This document shows, piece after piece, positions 23,320 to 33,071 of a DNA stretch of 34,167 nucleotides. The notes under the pieces were generated by a model that was not told the origin of the DNA, made no database searches, and worked only from the letters and a program-made list of their open reading frames with translations. This stretch comes from UCB3 sp964415605 (GTDB lineage: Bacteria > Chloroflexota > Anaerolineae > Epilineales > Epilineaceae). The first letter of the stretch is position 1. Every line of letters begins with the position of its first letter. The position numbers and the translations under genes were made by a program. Location of the stretch: assembly GCA_964415605.1 (NCBI GenBank), contig CAYQBA010000025.1, positions 1 to 34,167 on the forward strand, read 5' to 3'.

Positions 23320-24090
23320 GTGAGCATCGCAACCATGAAGGAGCTGCTCGAAGCCGGCGTTCACTTCGGGCACTACACGCGCCGCTGGAACCCCAAGATG
23401 CGGCCGTACATCTTCACCGAGCGCAACGGCATCCACATCATCGACCTGGCCCAGACGGCGCGCGCGCTCAACCGGGCGTGCGACGCCGTTCGCGACACGG
23501 TGGCCAAGGGCGGCACCGTGCTCTACGTCGGCACCAAGAAGCAGGGCGCCGACAACCTCCGGCTCGCCGCCGACCGCGTCAACATGCCGTACGTCACCCA
23601 CCGCTGGCTGGGGGGCATGCTGACGAACTGGACCACCATGCGGCAGCGGACCAACTACCTGCTGGACCTCGAAGGGCGCCGCGAGCGCGGCGAGTTCGCC
23701 CTGTTGCCCAAGCGCGAGGGGCTGCTCCTGGACCGCGAGATCGAGAAGCTCAACCGACGCCTCGGGGGCATCAAGCACATGACCGGGCTCCCGGACCTGG
23801 TATTCATCATCGACACGCTGCGCGAGGACATCGCGGTCAAGGAGGCCAACTCCCTGGGCGTCCCGGTCGTGGCGATCGTCGACACCAACTGCAACCCCGA
23901 CCCCATTCAGTACGTGATCCCGTCCAACGACGACGCGATCCGCGCCCTGAAGCTGATCATCGACAAGGTCACGGCCGCCATCGAAGAGGGCATGACGCAG
24001 CGCGAGAGCACCATGGTCGACCTCATGCGCACCGGCGACGAGGTCGCCGTCGACACCAGCCAGCGCGTGTTCGACCCGGACGAGGACTGA
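23320..24090 (+). CDS. rpsB: 30S ribosomal protein S2
   Basis: 256 aa from a GTG at 23320 preceded by GAGAGGAAG. S2 joins the body and head of the small ribosomal subunit late in assembly. Family signatures are clear: MKELLEAGVHFGHYTRRWNP at the N-terminus, MRPYIFTERNGIHIIDL, GTKKQGADN, HRWLGGMLTNW, and PDLVFIIDT followed by VVAIVDTNCNPD. Length fits the family. It is first in the rpsB-tsf-pyrH-frr-uppS-cdsA cluster. A GC-rich hairpin follows it before tsf. Confidence 0.98.
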   Translation: MSIATMKELLEAGVHFGHYTRRWNPKMRPYIFTERNGIHIIDLAQTARALNRACDAVRDTVAKGGTVLYVGTKKQGADNLRLAADRVNMPYVTHRWLGGMLTNWTTMRQRTNYLLDLEGRRERGEFALLPKREGLLLDREIEKLNRRLGGIKHMTGLPDLVFIIDTLREDIAVKEANSLGVPVVAIVDTNCNPDPIQYVIPSNDDAIRALKLIIDKVTAAIEEGMTQRESTMVDLMRTGDEVAVDTSQRVFDPDED

Positions 24091-24107
24091 TCCCGCGAGC
24101 ACCTTCG

Positions 24108-24134
24108 GCGAGGGCCCGGCAGCCGGGCCCTCGC
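24108..24134 (+). terminator. Hairpin between rpsB and tsf (attenuator or processing site)
   Basis: A perfect 12-bp stem, GCGAGGGCCCGG / CCGGGCCCTCGC, with a 3-nt loop. It starts 17 bp after the rpsB stop and has no T-tract. It is likely to cause partial termination or mark an RNA end, lowering tsf and downstream expression relative to rpsB. Confidence 0.55.
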
Positions 24135-24209
24135 AACACCACGCGGCGCCCGCGCGCCGCAGCGTCACCGCACCATCACACCACAAAGCATTGGGAGGCA
24201 TTGCCCCAC

Positions 24210-24806
24210 ATGGCTATCACCACCGACCAGATCCGTGACCTCCGGCAGCGCACCGGCGCGGGCATCCTCGAGGTCAAGAAGGCGCTCGAAGAGACCGGCG
24301 GCGACGCCGACGCCGCGATGCAGCTGCTTCGCGAGCGCGGCCTGGCCAAGGCGGCCAAGAAGGCGACGCGCACGGCGTCCGACGGCCGCGTCGTCTCGTA
24401 CATCCACGGCGACCCCGGCCGCATCGGCGTCTTGCTCGAGCTCAACTGCGAGACCGACTTCGTCGCCCGCACCCCGGGCTTCCGCGAGCTGGCCCAGCAC
24501 CTGGCGATGCAGATCGCGGCCGCCAACCCGGAGTGGGTGGCGGAAGCCGACGTCCCCCAAGACGCGATCGCCCGCGAGCGCGCCACGTTGGCGGCGCAGC
24601 TCGCCGACGAGCCGAAGCCCCCGCAGATCATCGAGAAGATGGTCGAGGGGCGGCTGAACAAATGGCTCGACGAGTCGGTGCTGCTGCGGCAGCCGTTCAT
24701 CCGCGACAACGACGTCACGATCGGCAGCATGATCCAGCAGGCCATCGCCGAGATGGGCGAGAACATCGTCGTGCGCCGCTTCGCGCGCTTCGCGATCGGG
24801 GAGTAG
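24210..24806 (+). CDS. tsf: Translation elongation factor Ts
   Basis: 198 aa from the ATG at 24210, with GGGAGG 11 nt upstream. EF-Ts exchanges GDP for GTP on EF-Tu. The N-terminal UBA-like domain (TDQIRDLRQRTGAGILEVKK, then ALEETGGDADAAMQLLRERG) is followed by the core with the diagnostic NCETDFVAR motif that contacts EF-Tu. It ends with GENIVVRRFARF. It is the short form (about 200 aa, one core subdomain, as in Thermus), not the 280-aa form of E. coli. Confidence 0.97.
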   Translation: MAITTDQIRDLRQRTGAGILEVKKALEETGGDADAAMQLLRERGLAKAAKKATRTASDGRVVSYIHGDPGRIGVLLELNCETDFVARTPGFRELAQHLAMQIAAANPEWVAEADVPQDAIARERATLAAQLADEPKPPQIIEKMVEGRLNKWLDESVLLRQPFIRDNDVTIGSMIQQAIAEMGENIVVRRFARFAIGE

Positions 24807-24828
24807 GTGTAACCTGGACCAGTCAGCC

Positions 24829-25614
24829 TTGACGCCGACACCCGGGCTGCGCTATCGGCGCGTCCTGCTCAAGCTGTCCGGGGAGGCGCTGGCCGGTGAA
24901 TCCGGCTACGGCATCGATCCCGCGGCCGCCCTGCGCATCGCCGAGCGCATCCGCGAGGTGCGCGCGCTGGGCTGTGAGGTTGCCGTCGTGATCGGCGCCG
25001 GCAACCTGTGGCGCGGCGCGGGCGCCAGCCGCATGGATCGCGCCACCGCCGATCAGATGGGCATGCTGGCCACCGTGATGAACGCGCTGGCCCTCCAGGA
25101 CGCCCTGGAGGGCCAGGACGTCGCGGTGCGCGTCCACACCGCGATCGAGATGGCGGCGATCGCCGAGCCGTACATCCGCCGGCGGGCGATGCATCAAATG
25201 GGCAAGGGGTACGTCGTGGTGCTGGCCGCGGGCACCGGCAACCCGTTCTTCACCACCGACACGGCGGCCGCGCTTCGGGCGATGGAGCTGAACGCCGATG
25301 TCCTCATCAAGGCCACCAAGGTCGACGGGGTGTACAGCGCGGACCCCAAGAAGGACGCGACGGCCCGGCGATTCACCCACATCACCTACCAACGGGTGCT
25401 CGAGCTGGGCCTGCGCGTGATGGACCTGACGGCGTTGACGCTGTGCCAGGAGAACGACATGCCGATCGTCGTCCTCGACTTTTGGGCGAACGGCAGCATC
25501 GTCGCCGCGCTGCGGGGCGAGCCGGTCGGCACCACCGTGGACCGCGGCGCGGGGCTGGCCCCGACCGGCGGCGCGAGCCACGACCGATCCGAGATCAGAG
25601 AGGCCATCCCATGA
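24829..25614 (+). CDS. pyrH: UMP kinase
   Basis: 261 aa from a TTG at 24829. No ATG is available near the conserved start, and the ribosome binding site is weak, so the exact start is uncertain (a CTG at 24814 is possible). It phosphorylates UMP to UDP with ATP in pyrimidine synthesis and is a bacterial hexameric amino-acid-kinase-fold enzyme. Signatures are RRVLLKLSGEALAGESGYG, VVIGAGNLWRG, ATADQMGMLATVMNALALQD, GTGNPFFTTDTAAALRA and ATKVDGVYSADPKK. The C-terminal 15-20 residues extend beyond the usual end. It lies 22 nt after tsf and overlaps frr by ATGA. Confidence 0.96.
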   Translation: MTPTPGLRYRRVLLKLSGEALAGESGYGIDPAAALRIAERIREVRALGCEVAVVIGAGNLWRGAGASRMDRATADQMGMLATVMNALALQDALEGQDVAVRVHTAIEMAAIAEPYIRRRAMHQMGKGYVVVLAAGTGNPFFTTDTAAALRAMELNADVLIKATKVDGVYSADPKKDATARRFTHITYQRVLELGLRVMDLTALTLCQENDMPIVVLDFWANGSIVAALRGEPVGTTVDRGAGLAPTGGASHDRSEIREAIP

Positions 25615-26156
25615 CCGAGGAACTCCTCCACGACGCCGAGCACCGCATGCACGGGGCGGTCGACGCCTTGGACCACGACCTGTCCGCCTTCCGAACCGGC
25701 CGCGCGTCGACGGCCCTGCTGGACAGGCTGCAGGTGGAGTACTACGGCACGCCCACCCCGCTGGCCCAGATGGCCACCCTCGCCGTGCCCGAGCCGCGGC
25801 TGCTCACGATCCGGCCGTGGGACCCGAGCGCCCTTCCGAAGATCGAGAAGGCCATCCTGTCGAGCAACCTCGGCCTGACCCCCTCGAACGACGGCCAGGT
25901 GATCCGCCTCACCATTCCGCCGCTGACCCAACAGCGGCGCGACGAGCTGATCAAGCTCGTGGCCCGGCGCGTCGAGGAGGCACGGGTCGCCGTGCGCAAC
26001 GTGCGCCGCGACGTCCTGCATCACGTCGACGCCCTCGACCTGCCCGAAGACGAGATCCACCGGGTCAAGGAGCGGATCCAGGTGTTGACCGACCGGCACA
26101 TCAAGCTCGCCGAGGAGCACGGCGACCGCAAGACGGCCGAAATCCGCGAAGTGTGA
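25611..26156 (+). CDS. frr: Ribosome recycling factor
   Basis: 181 aa. The ATG at 25611 overlaps the pyrH stop (ATGA), with a GAGAGG-type ribosome binding site inside pyrH. RRF splits post-termination ribosomes together with EF-G. It shows the helical domain I termini (SAFRTGRASTALLDRLQVEYY; ELIKLVARRVEEARVAVRNV), the small beta domain (LAVPEPRLLTIRPWDPSALP) and the conserved IEKAILSSNLGLTPSNDGQ. Length fits the family (about 185 aa). Confidence 0.97.
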   Translation: MTEELLHDAEHRMHGAVDALDHDLSAFRTGRASTALLDRLQVEYYGTPTPLAQMATLAVPEPRLLTIRPWDPSALPKIEKAILSSNLGLTPSNDGQVIRLTIPPLTQQRRDELIKLVARRVEEARVAVRNVRRDVLHHVDALDLPEDEIHRVKERIQVLTDRHIKLAEEHGDRKTAEIREV

Positions 26157-26169
26157 CCGCAGGCCGACC

Positions 26170-26979
26170 ATGCCCGAGCCCTCGCCCCAGGCGTCACCGA
26201 TCGACGCCGCCCACCTACCCCGGCACGTGGCCGTCATCATGGACGGCAACGGCCGCTGGGCGAAGGCGCGCGGCCTGCCGCGCCTGGCCGGGCATCGCGC
26301 GGGGACCAAGGCGCTCCGGCGCCTGATCGAGACGTGCACCGAGATCGGGATCCCGTACCTGACGATCTACGCGTTCTCGACCGAGAACTGGAAGCGCCCG
26401 GTGCACGAGGTCCGCGGCCTGATGTTCCTCCTGGAAGAGGTCATCCAGCGCCAGCTCGACGAGCTCGATGCCAACGGCGTCCGCATCCGCCACGTCGGCT
26501 GGCTCGACCAGGTGCCGCGGCACCTGCAGCACGCCATTGCCGCCGCCATCCAGCGCACGGCAGCCAACCGCCGCCTCACGCTGAACGTGGCCTTCAACTA
26601 CGGCGCGCGCGCCGAGATCGTGCGCGCGGTGCGCGAGATCGTGCTGGCCCAGACACCCGCCAGCGAGATCGACGAGGCCTGCATCGAGCGCCACCTCCAG
26701 ACCGCGGGGTTGCCGGACCCCGACCTCGTGATCCGCACCAGCGGCGAGATGCGGCTCAGCAACTTCCTGCTCTGGCAGGCCGCCTACGCGGAGTTCTATT
26801 GCACCGACACGTTGTGGCCGGACTTCGACCGCGCCGACCTCATGGCCGCGCTGCGAAGCTATGCCCTGCGCGAGCGCCGCTTCGGCGTGCTGCCTCCCGC
26901 CGAAGGCGGCGCGGGGTCGGGCGCGGGGTCGGGCGCGCGCCCGACCGACCCGCCGTTGCGCGGTGCATCGTACGGTTGA
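26170..26979 (+). CDS. uppS: Undecaprenyl (polyprenyl) diphosphate synthase
   Basis: 269 aa from the ATG at 26170, 13 nt after frr; ribosome binding site weak. This cis-prenyltransferase makes the undecaprenyl carrier lipid for peptidoglycan and other envelope polymers. The catalytic Asp25 lies in AVIMDGNGRWAKARG. Further family blocks are GHRAGTKALR, YLTIYAFSTENWKRP, LNVAFNYGAR, and RTSGEMRLSNFLLWQAAYAE. A Gly/Ala/Ser-rich tail of about 30 residues after the last conserved block is unusual and probably unstructured. Confidence 0.97.
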   Translation: MPEPSPQASPIDAAHLPRHVAVIMDGNGRWAKARGLPRLAGHRAGTKALRRLIETCTEIGIPYLTIYAFSTENWKRPVHEVRGLMFLLEEVIQRQLDELDANGVRIRHVGWLDQVPRHLQHAIAAAIQRTAANRRLTLNVAFNYGARAEIVRAVREIVLAQTPASEIDEACIERHLQTAGLPDPDLVIRTSGEMRLSNFLLWQAAYAEFYCTDTLWPDFDRADLMAALRSYALRERRFGVLPPAEGGAGSGAGSGARPTDPPLRGASYG

Positions 26980-27019
26980 CCGGCGCCCCGACCCCGGGCC
27001 GGTCTGATCGCGACGGAAG

Positions 27020-27862
27020 ATGCGCACGCGTTCGCTGAGCGCCCTGGCCTACGCGGCCGTGTTCGTGGCCGCGCTCGCGCGCGGCGGGTGGCCGTGGACC
27101 GGCCTCGTCGCCGCCATCGCCGCCATCGGGACGCTGGAGCTGTACCACCTGGCGCGGATGGGCGGGCGGCGACCGTCGACGCTGGTCGGCGTGGCCCTCG
27201 CCCCCGCGGCCGCGATGACGATCGCCGGCCCGCCGTCCGGCGGCGATGGGGTTGGGCCAGGCCTCGGAGCCGTCCTGGCCCTGGGCGTGATCGCCGCCTT
27301 CGCCGCCCAGCTCGCGCGCCCGGCCGCCGCCCGCGCGATGGACGACTGGACGGTCACCGTCGCCGGCCCGGTCTACCTGGGATGCCTCCTGGGGCACCTC
27401 ATCGCGCTGCGAGCGCTGCCGGGCGGCCAAGGGCTTGCCTGGACCGCGCTCACGCTCGGCCTCGTGTGGGGCAACGACTCGGCCGCGTACCTGGGGGGCC
27501 GCGCCTTCGGCCGGCGGCCGTTCTTCCCGTCGCTCAGCCCGCGCAAGACGCTGGAAGGCGGGCTGGTCGGCCTGGCGGCGAGCATGGCGATCGGCTGGGC
27601 CGCCCCGGCGCTGGCCGGCACCGCCGGCGGGGCCCTGGCCCCGCTCGCCGGCATCTCCCCCGTCACCACGGCCGGCCTCGGGCTGGCGGTCGGCATCCTC
27701 GGCCCCGCCGGCGACCTCGCGGAGTCGTTCCTCAAGCGCCAGGTCGGCGCCAAGGACTCCGGGCGCTGGATTCCCGGCCACGGCGGCATCCTCGACCGGG
27801 TCGACAGCATCGCGTTCGCCGCGCCGATGGTGTATTATGTCGCGTTGTGGATGACCCGATGA
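27020..27862 (+). CDS. cdsA: Phosphatidate cytidylyltransferase
   Basis: 280 aa from the ATG at 27020, preceded closely by GGAAG. It makes CDP-diacylglycerol from phosphatidate and CTP in the membrane. About seven hydrophobic segments are visible. The CDP-alcohol-forming signature is complete near the C-terminus: SFLKRQVGAKDSGRWIPGHG, then GILDRVDSIAFAAP. GLVWGNDSAAYLGGRAFGRR and SPRKTLEGGLVG are also conserved. It closes the rpsB-to-cdsA gene string. Confidence 0.95.
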   Translation: MRTRSLSALAYAAVFVAALARGGWPWTGLVAAIAAIGTLELYHLARMGGRRPSTLVGVALAPAAAMTIAGPPSGGDGVGPGLGAVLALGVIAAFAAQLARPAAARAMDDWTVTVAGPVYLGCLLGHLIALRALPGGQGLAWTALTLGLVWGNDSAAYLGGRAFGRRPFFPSLSPRKTLEGGLVGLAASMAIGWAAPALAGTAGGALAPLAGISPVTTAGLGLAVGILGPAGDLAESFLKRQVGAKDSGRWIPGHGGILDRVDSIAFAAPMVYYVALWMTR

Positions 27863-27934
27863 AGCCCGTGACGAAGCCGCCACCGTCGATCGCGCCGTGC
27901 GGCGTGCCGGCGCCGCCCGCCCCCGCCGCCCAGC

Positions 27935-28009
27935 TCAAGGGCGGACAGTTTGGGCGAGTGGGCGGCGCCGCTCCGGGTCACCCCCTTGGCCCTTACTGTC
28001 CGCCCTTGA
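27935..28009. repeat. 75-bp element with perfect 15-bp terminal inverted repeats
   Basis: TCAAGGGCGGACAGT at 27935-27949 is matched exactly by ACTGTCCGCCCTTGA at 27995-28009. The 45-bp interior contains a second palindrome (GCGGCGCCGC). It sits between cdsA (stop at 27862) and the next gene (start at 28038). It may be a terminator for the rpsB-cdsA operon, an operator for the downstream regulator gene, or a small mobile repeat. Confidence 0.65.
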
Positions 28010-28037
28010 ACGCCGCCCCGGCGTAGGAGCCGCCACC

Positions 28038-29975
28038 ATGCAGGAAGCCCTGCTCGAAGGCCTGCGGCGCCTGGACATCATCTTCGCCAGCGCGACGGTC
28101 CTGATCGCGTTCAGCCTGCTGGCCTACCTGTCGGTGAACAACTTCCGCAGCCCGGTCGCCCGCGCCTTCGTGGCCCTCCTGGCGTTCGTGACGCTGGTCT
28201 ACGTCGGCGATGTCTTCCTGTCGACGGCGCGCCTCGACGCGACGCACCCGGCCGCGGGGTTCTGGCTGCGGTTCCAATGGCTCGGCATCGCCTTCGTCGC
28301 CCCGGCGTACCTGCACTTCAGCAACACCCTCCTCGAGACCACGGGCGACGTCTCGCCCACCCGGAAGCGCGCCGTCGTCGGCGCCTACGCGGCGGCGGCG
28401 GCGGTGCTGGTGGCGGCGCTCACGACGCCGTGGATCGTCGACGTCGTCGTCGGCGGGGTCGGCGCGGTGCGGCTGACGCCGGGCCCGGGCTATGCCGGCT
28501 TCATGCTGGCCTACCTGGCCCAGGTCGCCGCCGGCACCCGCTACATCTGGCGTGCCCGTGCCCGCACGTTGACCCGCCGTTCACACCGCCGGATGACGTA
28601 CCTGCTGGTCAGCGTCATCGCCCCGCTGTCGGCCTACCCGTGGCTCATCACCGGCATGGGACCGCTGGCCGGGCACCCGACCGTGTTCCGGACCATCAGC
28701 GCCCTCGGCAACTTCGCGATCGCCACCATGCTCGTGTTCGTCGCCTACAGCGTGGCCTACCATGGCGTGCTCACCCCCGAGCGGGCGGTCAAGCGCGAGC
28801 TCGTGAAGTACCTCATCCAGGCGCCGATGCTCGGGATGTTCGTCATCGCGATGACGCTGGTGGTGCCGGTGCGGCTGAAGGACAGCCTCGGCCTGCCGCG
28901 CGACGTCGTCCTGATCCTGGCGATGGTCTTCGGCATCGTCGTGTTCCAGCTCGGGGTGCGCCTGTCCAAGCCGGTCATCGACTTCCTGATCTACGGCCAC
29001 GAGGGACGCGACGCCAACTGGCTGCGGCGGCTCGACGAGCGCCTGCTCACCAACGCCGACATGGCCCAGCTGCTCGAGAACATCCTGGCGGCCATGTGCG
29101 ACCGGCTGCGCGTCACGACCGGCTGCGTCGTCGCGCTGCGCGAGGGGCAACCGCAGGTCGACGTGTACACCGGCGACCGCGCCGCAAGCCTCGCGCTCAT
29201 CGCATCGATCGACGCCACGGCCCTCGGCACCCTCGCCGCGGAGACAACCTTCGTCACGGTCGGCGGCTGGTGGGTCCATCCCCTGCGGCCGGCCGCCGGC
29301 GGCAACGTGCTCGGCCTCCTGGCGCTCGAAGCGCCGCCGCGCGCGCTGACGGCCGACGAGTCCGCCGCCTTCGACGCGCTCATCGCCAGCACCGAGCAGG
29401 CGCTCGAGGACCGCGTGATCCAACAGCGGGTCATCGCCGCGCTCCGCGACCTCGAGCCCGAGCTGGCCGACATCCAACGCCTGCGCGGCAGCCTGGAGTT
29501 CGGCGGCGGCGCGCAGGCGGCCATCGACGTGCCGAGCCCCGCGCGATCCCCCGACTTCCCGCACTGGGTGCGCGACGCGCTGGCCCACTATTGGGGCGGC
29601 CCGAAGCTGACCGACAGCCCCCTCCTGCGGCTCAACGTCGTGCGCGATGCGCTCGAGCAGCACGAGTTCAACACGGCCAAGGCCATGCGCGACGTCCTGG
29701 ATCAGGCGCTCGACCGCCTCAAGCCGGACGGCGAGCGCAGCCTGTCCGCCAGCCAGTGGATGGTCTACAACATCCTGGAGCTCAAGTTCGTGCGCGGCCT
29801 GAAGGTGCGCGACATCGCCCAACGCATGGCGATGAGCGAGTCCGATCTCTACCGCAAGCAACGCGTGGCCATCGAGGCGCTGGCGCGCCAGCTGTTGGCG
29901 ATGGAGACCGGTCAACCAGCGGACCGTCGGGGCGACCCGTCCCCGCCGACGACACCAGCGCCGCGCGGGACCTGA
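28038..29975 (+). CDS. Membrane regulator: 7TM sensor, GAF domain, HTH
   Basis: 645 aa from the ATG at 28038, with TAGGAG 9 nt upstream. The N-terminal 305 residues carry about nine hydrophobic helices (about 13-31, 43-62, 78-97, 110-128, 148-165, 187-204, 219-240, 261-277, 290-305). The first seven fit the histidine-kinase-N-type 7TM sensor. A GAF-like domain follows (about 340-480: ADMAQLLENILAAMCDRLRV, then TTGCVVALREG). The C-terminal part has no H-box or ATPase. Instead it ends in an HTH at about 575-623 (MVYNILELKFVRGLKVRDIA, QRMAMSESDLYRKQ), similar to sigma region 4. It thus looks like a one-component membrane-anchored transcription regulator. The ligand is unknown. A 75-bp inverted repeat lies just upstream and could be its target. 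Confidence 0.82.
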   Translation: MQEALLEGLRRLDIIFASATVLIAFSLLAYLSVNNFRSPVARAFVALLAFVTLVYVGDVFLSTARLDATHPAAGFWLRFQWLGIAFVAPAYLHFSNTLLETTGDVSPTRKRAVVGAYAAAAAVLVAALTTPWIVDVVVGGVGAVRLTPGPGYAGFMLAYLAQVAAGTRYIWRARARTLTRRSHRRMTYLLVSVIAPLSAYPWLITGMGPLAGHPTVFRTISALGNFAIATMLVFVAYSVAYHGVLTPERAVKRELVKYLIQAPMLGMFVIAMTLVVPVRLKDSLGLPRDVVLILAMVFGIVVFQLGVRLSKPVIDFLIYGHEGRDANWLRRLDERLLTNADMAQLLENILAAMCDRLRVTTGCVVALREGQPQVDVYTGDRAASLALIASIDATALGTLAAETTFVTVGGWWVHPLRPAAGGNVLGLLALEAPPRALTADESAAFDALIASTEQALEDRVIQQRVIAALRDLEPELADIQRLRGSLEFGGGAQAAIDVPSPARSPDFPHWVRDALAHYWGGPKLTDSPLLRLNVVRDALEQHEFNTAKAMRDVLDQALDRLKPDGERSLSASQWMVYNILELKFVRGLKVRDIAQRMAMSESDLYRKQRVAIEALARQLLAMETGQPADRRGDPSPPTTPAPRGT

Positions 29976-30047
29976 CCCGAGCGCCAAGGCGGGGTCCGGC
30001 CCCGGCGCCCTGCGCGACCTGACCCCGGAGCCCTGGCGGGGCCCGGC
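29963..30047. repeat. Imperfect direct duplication between convergent genes
   Basis: Two related units (29963-30000 and 30012-30047, period about 49 bp) share GCGCG, GACCTGACCC and GGCGGGG blocks. They span the end of the 7TM regulator gene and the gap before the convergent pruA-like gene. Several GGGG/CCCC half-stems here may serve as terminators. Confidence 0.45.
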
Positions 30048-30063
30048 GCGCCGCCGTCGCGCT

Positions 30064-31698
<1,635 letters not shown>

Positions 31699-31819
31699 GC
31701 AGGCTCTCCTGGGCTGACGGTGAGGCGAGCGACCGTGGCGCGACGGCGTGCGCGTCCGCGAGGGCGCGCGCCCTGGTCCGGAGCGGTGCGAACGGTCAGG
31801 GCCGGTCGAGGCCCCCGCT

Positions 31820-31849
31820 CTTGTAGCACAGGCGCCAGACCGGCGTCAA
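31820..31849 (-). promoter_or_regulatory. Promoter of the pyrroline-5-carboxylate dehydrogenase gene
   Basis: On the minus strand, TTGACG (plus 31844-31849), an 18-bp spacer, and TACAAG (31820-31825). It lies about 120 bp upstream of the ATG and just after the end of the EamA gene. Confidence 0.5.
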
Positions 31850-31860
31850 GCAGCCGGGCA

Positions 31861-32858
31861 CTAGCCCGAGCCCTGCGCCCGGTGCACCCAGAAGATCCCG
31901 GCGAGGACCAGGGCGCCGCCGGCCAGGTCGGCCGCCGCGAGGTGCTCGCCCAGCACCGGCACCGCGAAGATCGCCGTCAACACGGGCTGGCCGAGCAGCG
32001 TCACCGCCACCACGGCGGAGCGCAGGTGGCCGAGGGCGTAGTTGATCGCCAGCCAGCCGGCGAGCTGCGAGATCAGCCCGACCCCCAGCAGCGCCAGCCA
32101 CGACCGTGCGCCGTAGCCGGCCAACGGCGCCCCCGTCGCCACCGACAGCACGGCCAGCACCGGCAAGCTGGCCAGCGTCGCCAACGTCATGAACGAGAGC
32201 GTGTCGAGACGGACCCGGACATGGCGGGTCGTCAGAATGTACGCGGCGTAAAACGCGCTGGCCAGAAGCGCCAGCCCGTCCCCGACACCTGCCCGCGGCC
32301 CGCGGGCCGGGGGCCGGGGGGGGGGCGGGGCCGCCCCCCGCGGGGGGGGCGGGGGCGGGGGGGGGGCCGCGGGGGGNNNNNNNNNNTGGCGGCGACGACA
32401 CCGTACAGCGTGGAGAGCAGAGCGACGGCCATGCCGGTCCAGAAGCCCAGCCGGAGCCGGTCGCCGAAGAGCGTCACCGATCCCAGCCCCACCCACAGCG
32501 GGGCGATGTTGGCCAGGAGCGTTGCCCGCCCCGCCGACGTCAGGAGCACGGCCGCGTTCCACAGCGCCAGGTCGAACGCGAAGAACACCCCGCCCGCCGC
32601 CGCCAGCGCGAACGCCCGCCGATCCAGCCCCGCCGGCCGGGCGTGCAGCCACCACGGGACGAGCACGAGCGCCGAGAAGAACAACCGGTGAAACGCCGAC
32701 GCCGGCCCCGGCACGCCCGCCAGCTTGACGAAGATCGCCGACCATCCGATGCACACCGTCCCGACCGCGAGCGCGGTGTAAGCCCGCCAGCGCGGCGGAA
32801 CCGCGCCGGCGCGCGCGCGTAGCGCCGACCGCCGCGTGGGCGTGGAAACCGTTGCCAT
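31861..32858 (-). CDS. EamA/DMT-family transporter, interrupted by an assembly gap
   Basis: The start is the ATG at 32858 (MATVSTPTRRSALRARAG), with GAGAGGG about 8-9 nt upstream. The N-terminal half (to about 32387) has five hydrophobic segments: YTALAVGTVCIGWSAIFVKL, then FHRLFFSALVLVPWWL and LLANIAPLWVGLGSVTLFGD. This is the EamA repeat. The C-terminal half (about 32285 down to the stop at 31861) has the second repeat: GLALLASAFYAAYILTTRHV and INYALGHLRSAVVAVTLLGQ, then PVLGEHLAAADLAGGALVLAGI. Between them lie poly-G/C sequence and 10 N (32377-32386), so the two halves are in different frames and 20-30 residues are lost. The real gene is probably intact at about 300 aa with ten membrane helices. 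EamA proteins export or import small metabolites; the substrate is unknown. Confidence 0.85.
32286..32386. other. Assembly gap and low-quality poly-G/C sequence
   Basis: Ten N at 32377-32386 are preceded by about 90 bases of almost pure G and C runs that encode nothing sensible. The transporter reading frame breaks here. This is a technical artefact, of the same type as the one at 20440. Confidence 0.9.
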
Positions 32859-32953
32859 CGCGATGCCCTCTCGGGGGTGGATTTCGGGCGCGCCGGAAGC
32901 GGGCGCGTCGGCGGGGCCACATGCGGCGGTCACGGCCAGGCCACCACGCGCCC

Positions 32954-32992
32954 AATGATACGCGCCACCCGCGCCCGGCATGCGGTATCATT
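32954..32992. promoter_or_regulatory. Divergent promoter region with inverted TATCAT boxes
   Basis: AATGATAC (32954-32961) and its exact reverse complement GTATCATT (32985-32992) lie 23 bp apart between the divergent EamA gene and the zinc-ribbon gene. Each reads as an outward-facing TATCAT -10 box, about 80-100 bp before its gene. They are the only AT-rich bases nearby. No clear -35 boxes are seen; an operator for a shared regulator is the alternative. Confidence 0.35.
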
Positions 32993-33071
32993 CACGCGAG
33001 GCGATTGTCCGAGCACGCGACGGCTCGCGCCCACGGCTTCGGCGCCGCCATCCGCCCAGACGGAGCACACC

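Noticed and set aside
23299..24201. Minus-strand frame of 300 codons opposite rpsB
   Set aside because: Ribosomal protein S2 is unmistakable on the plus strand.
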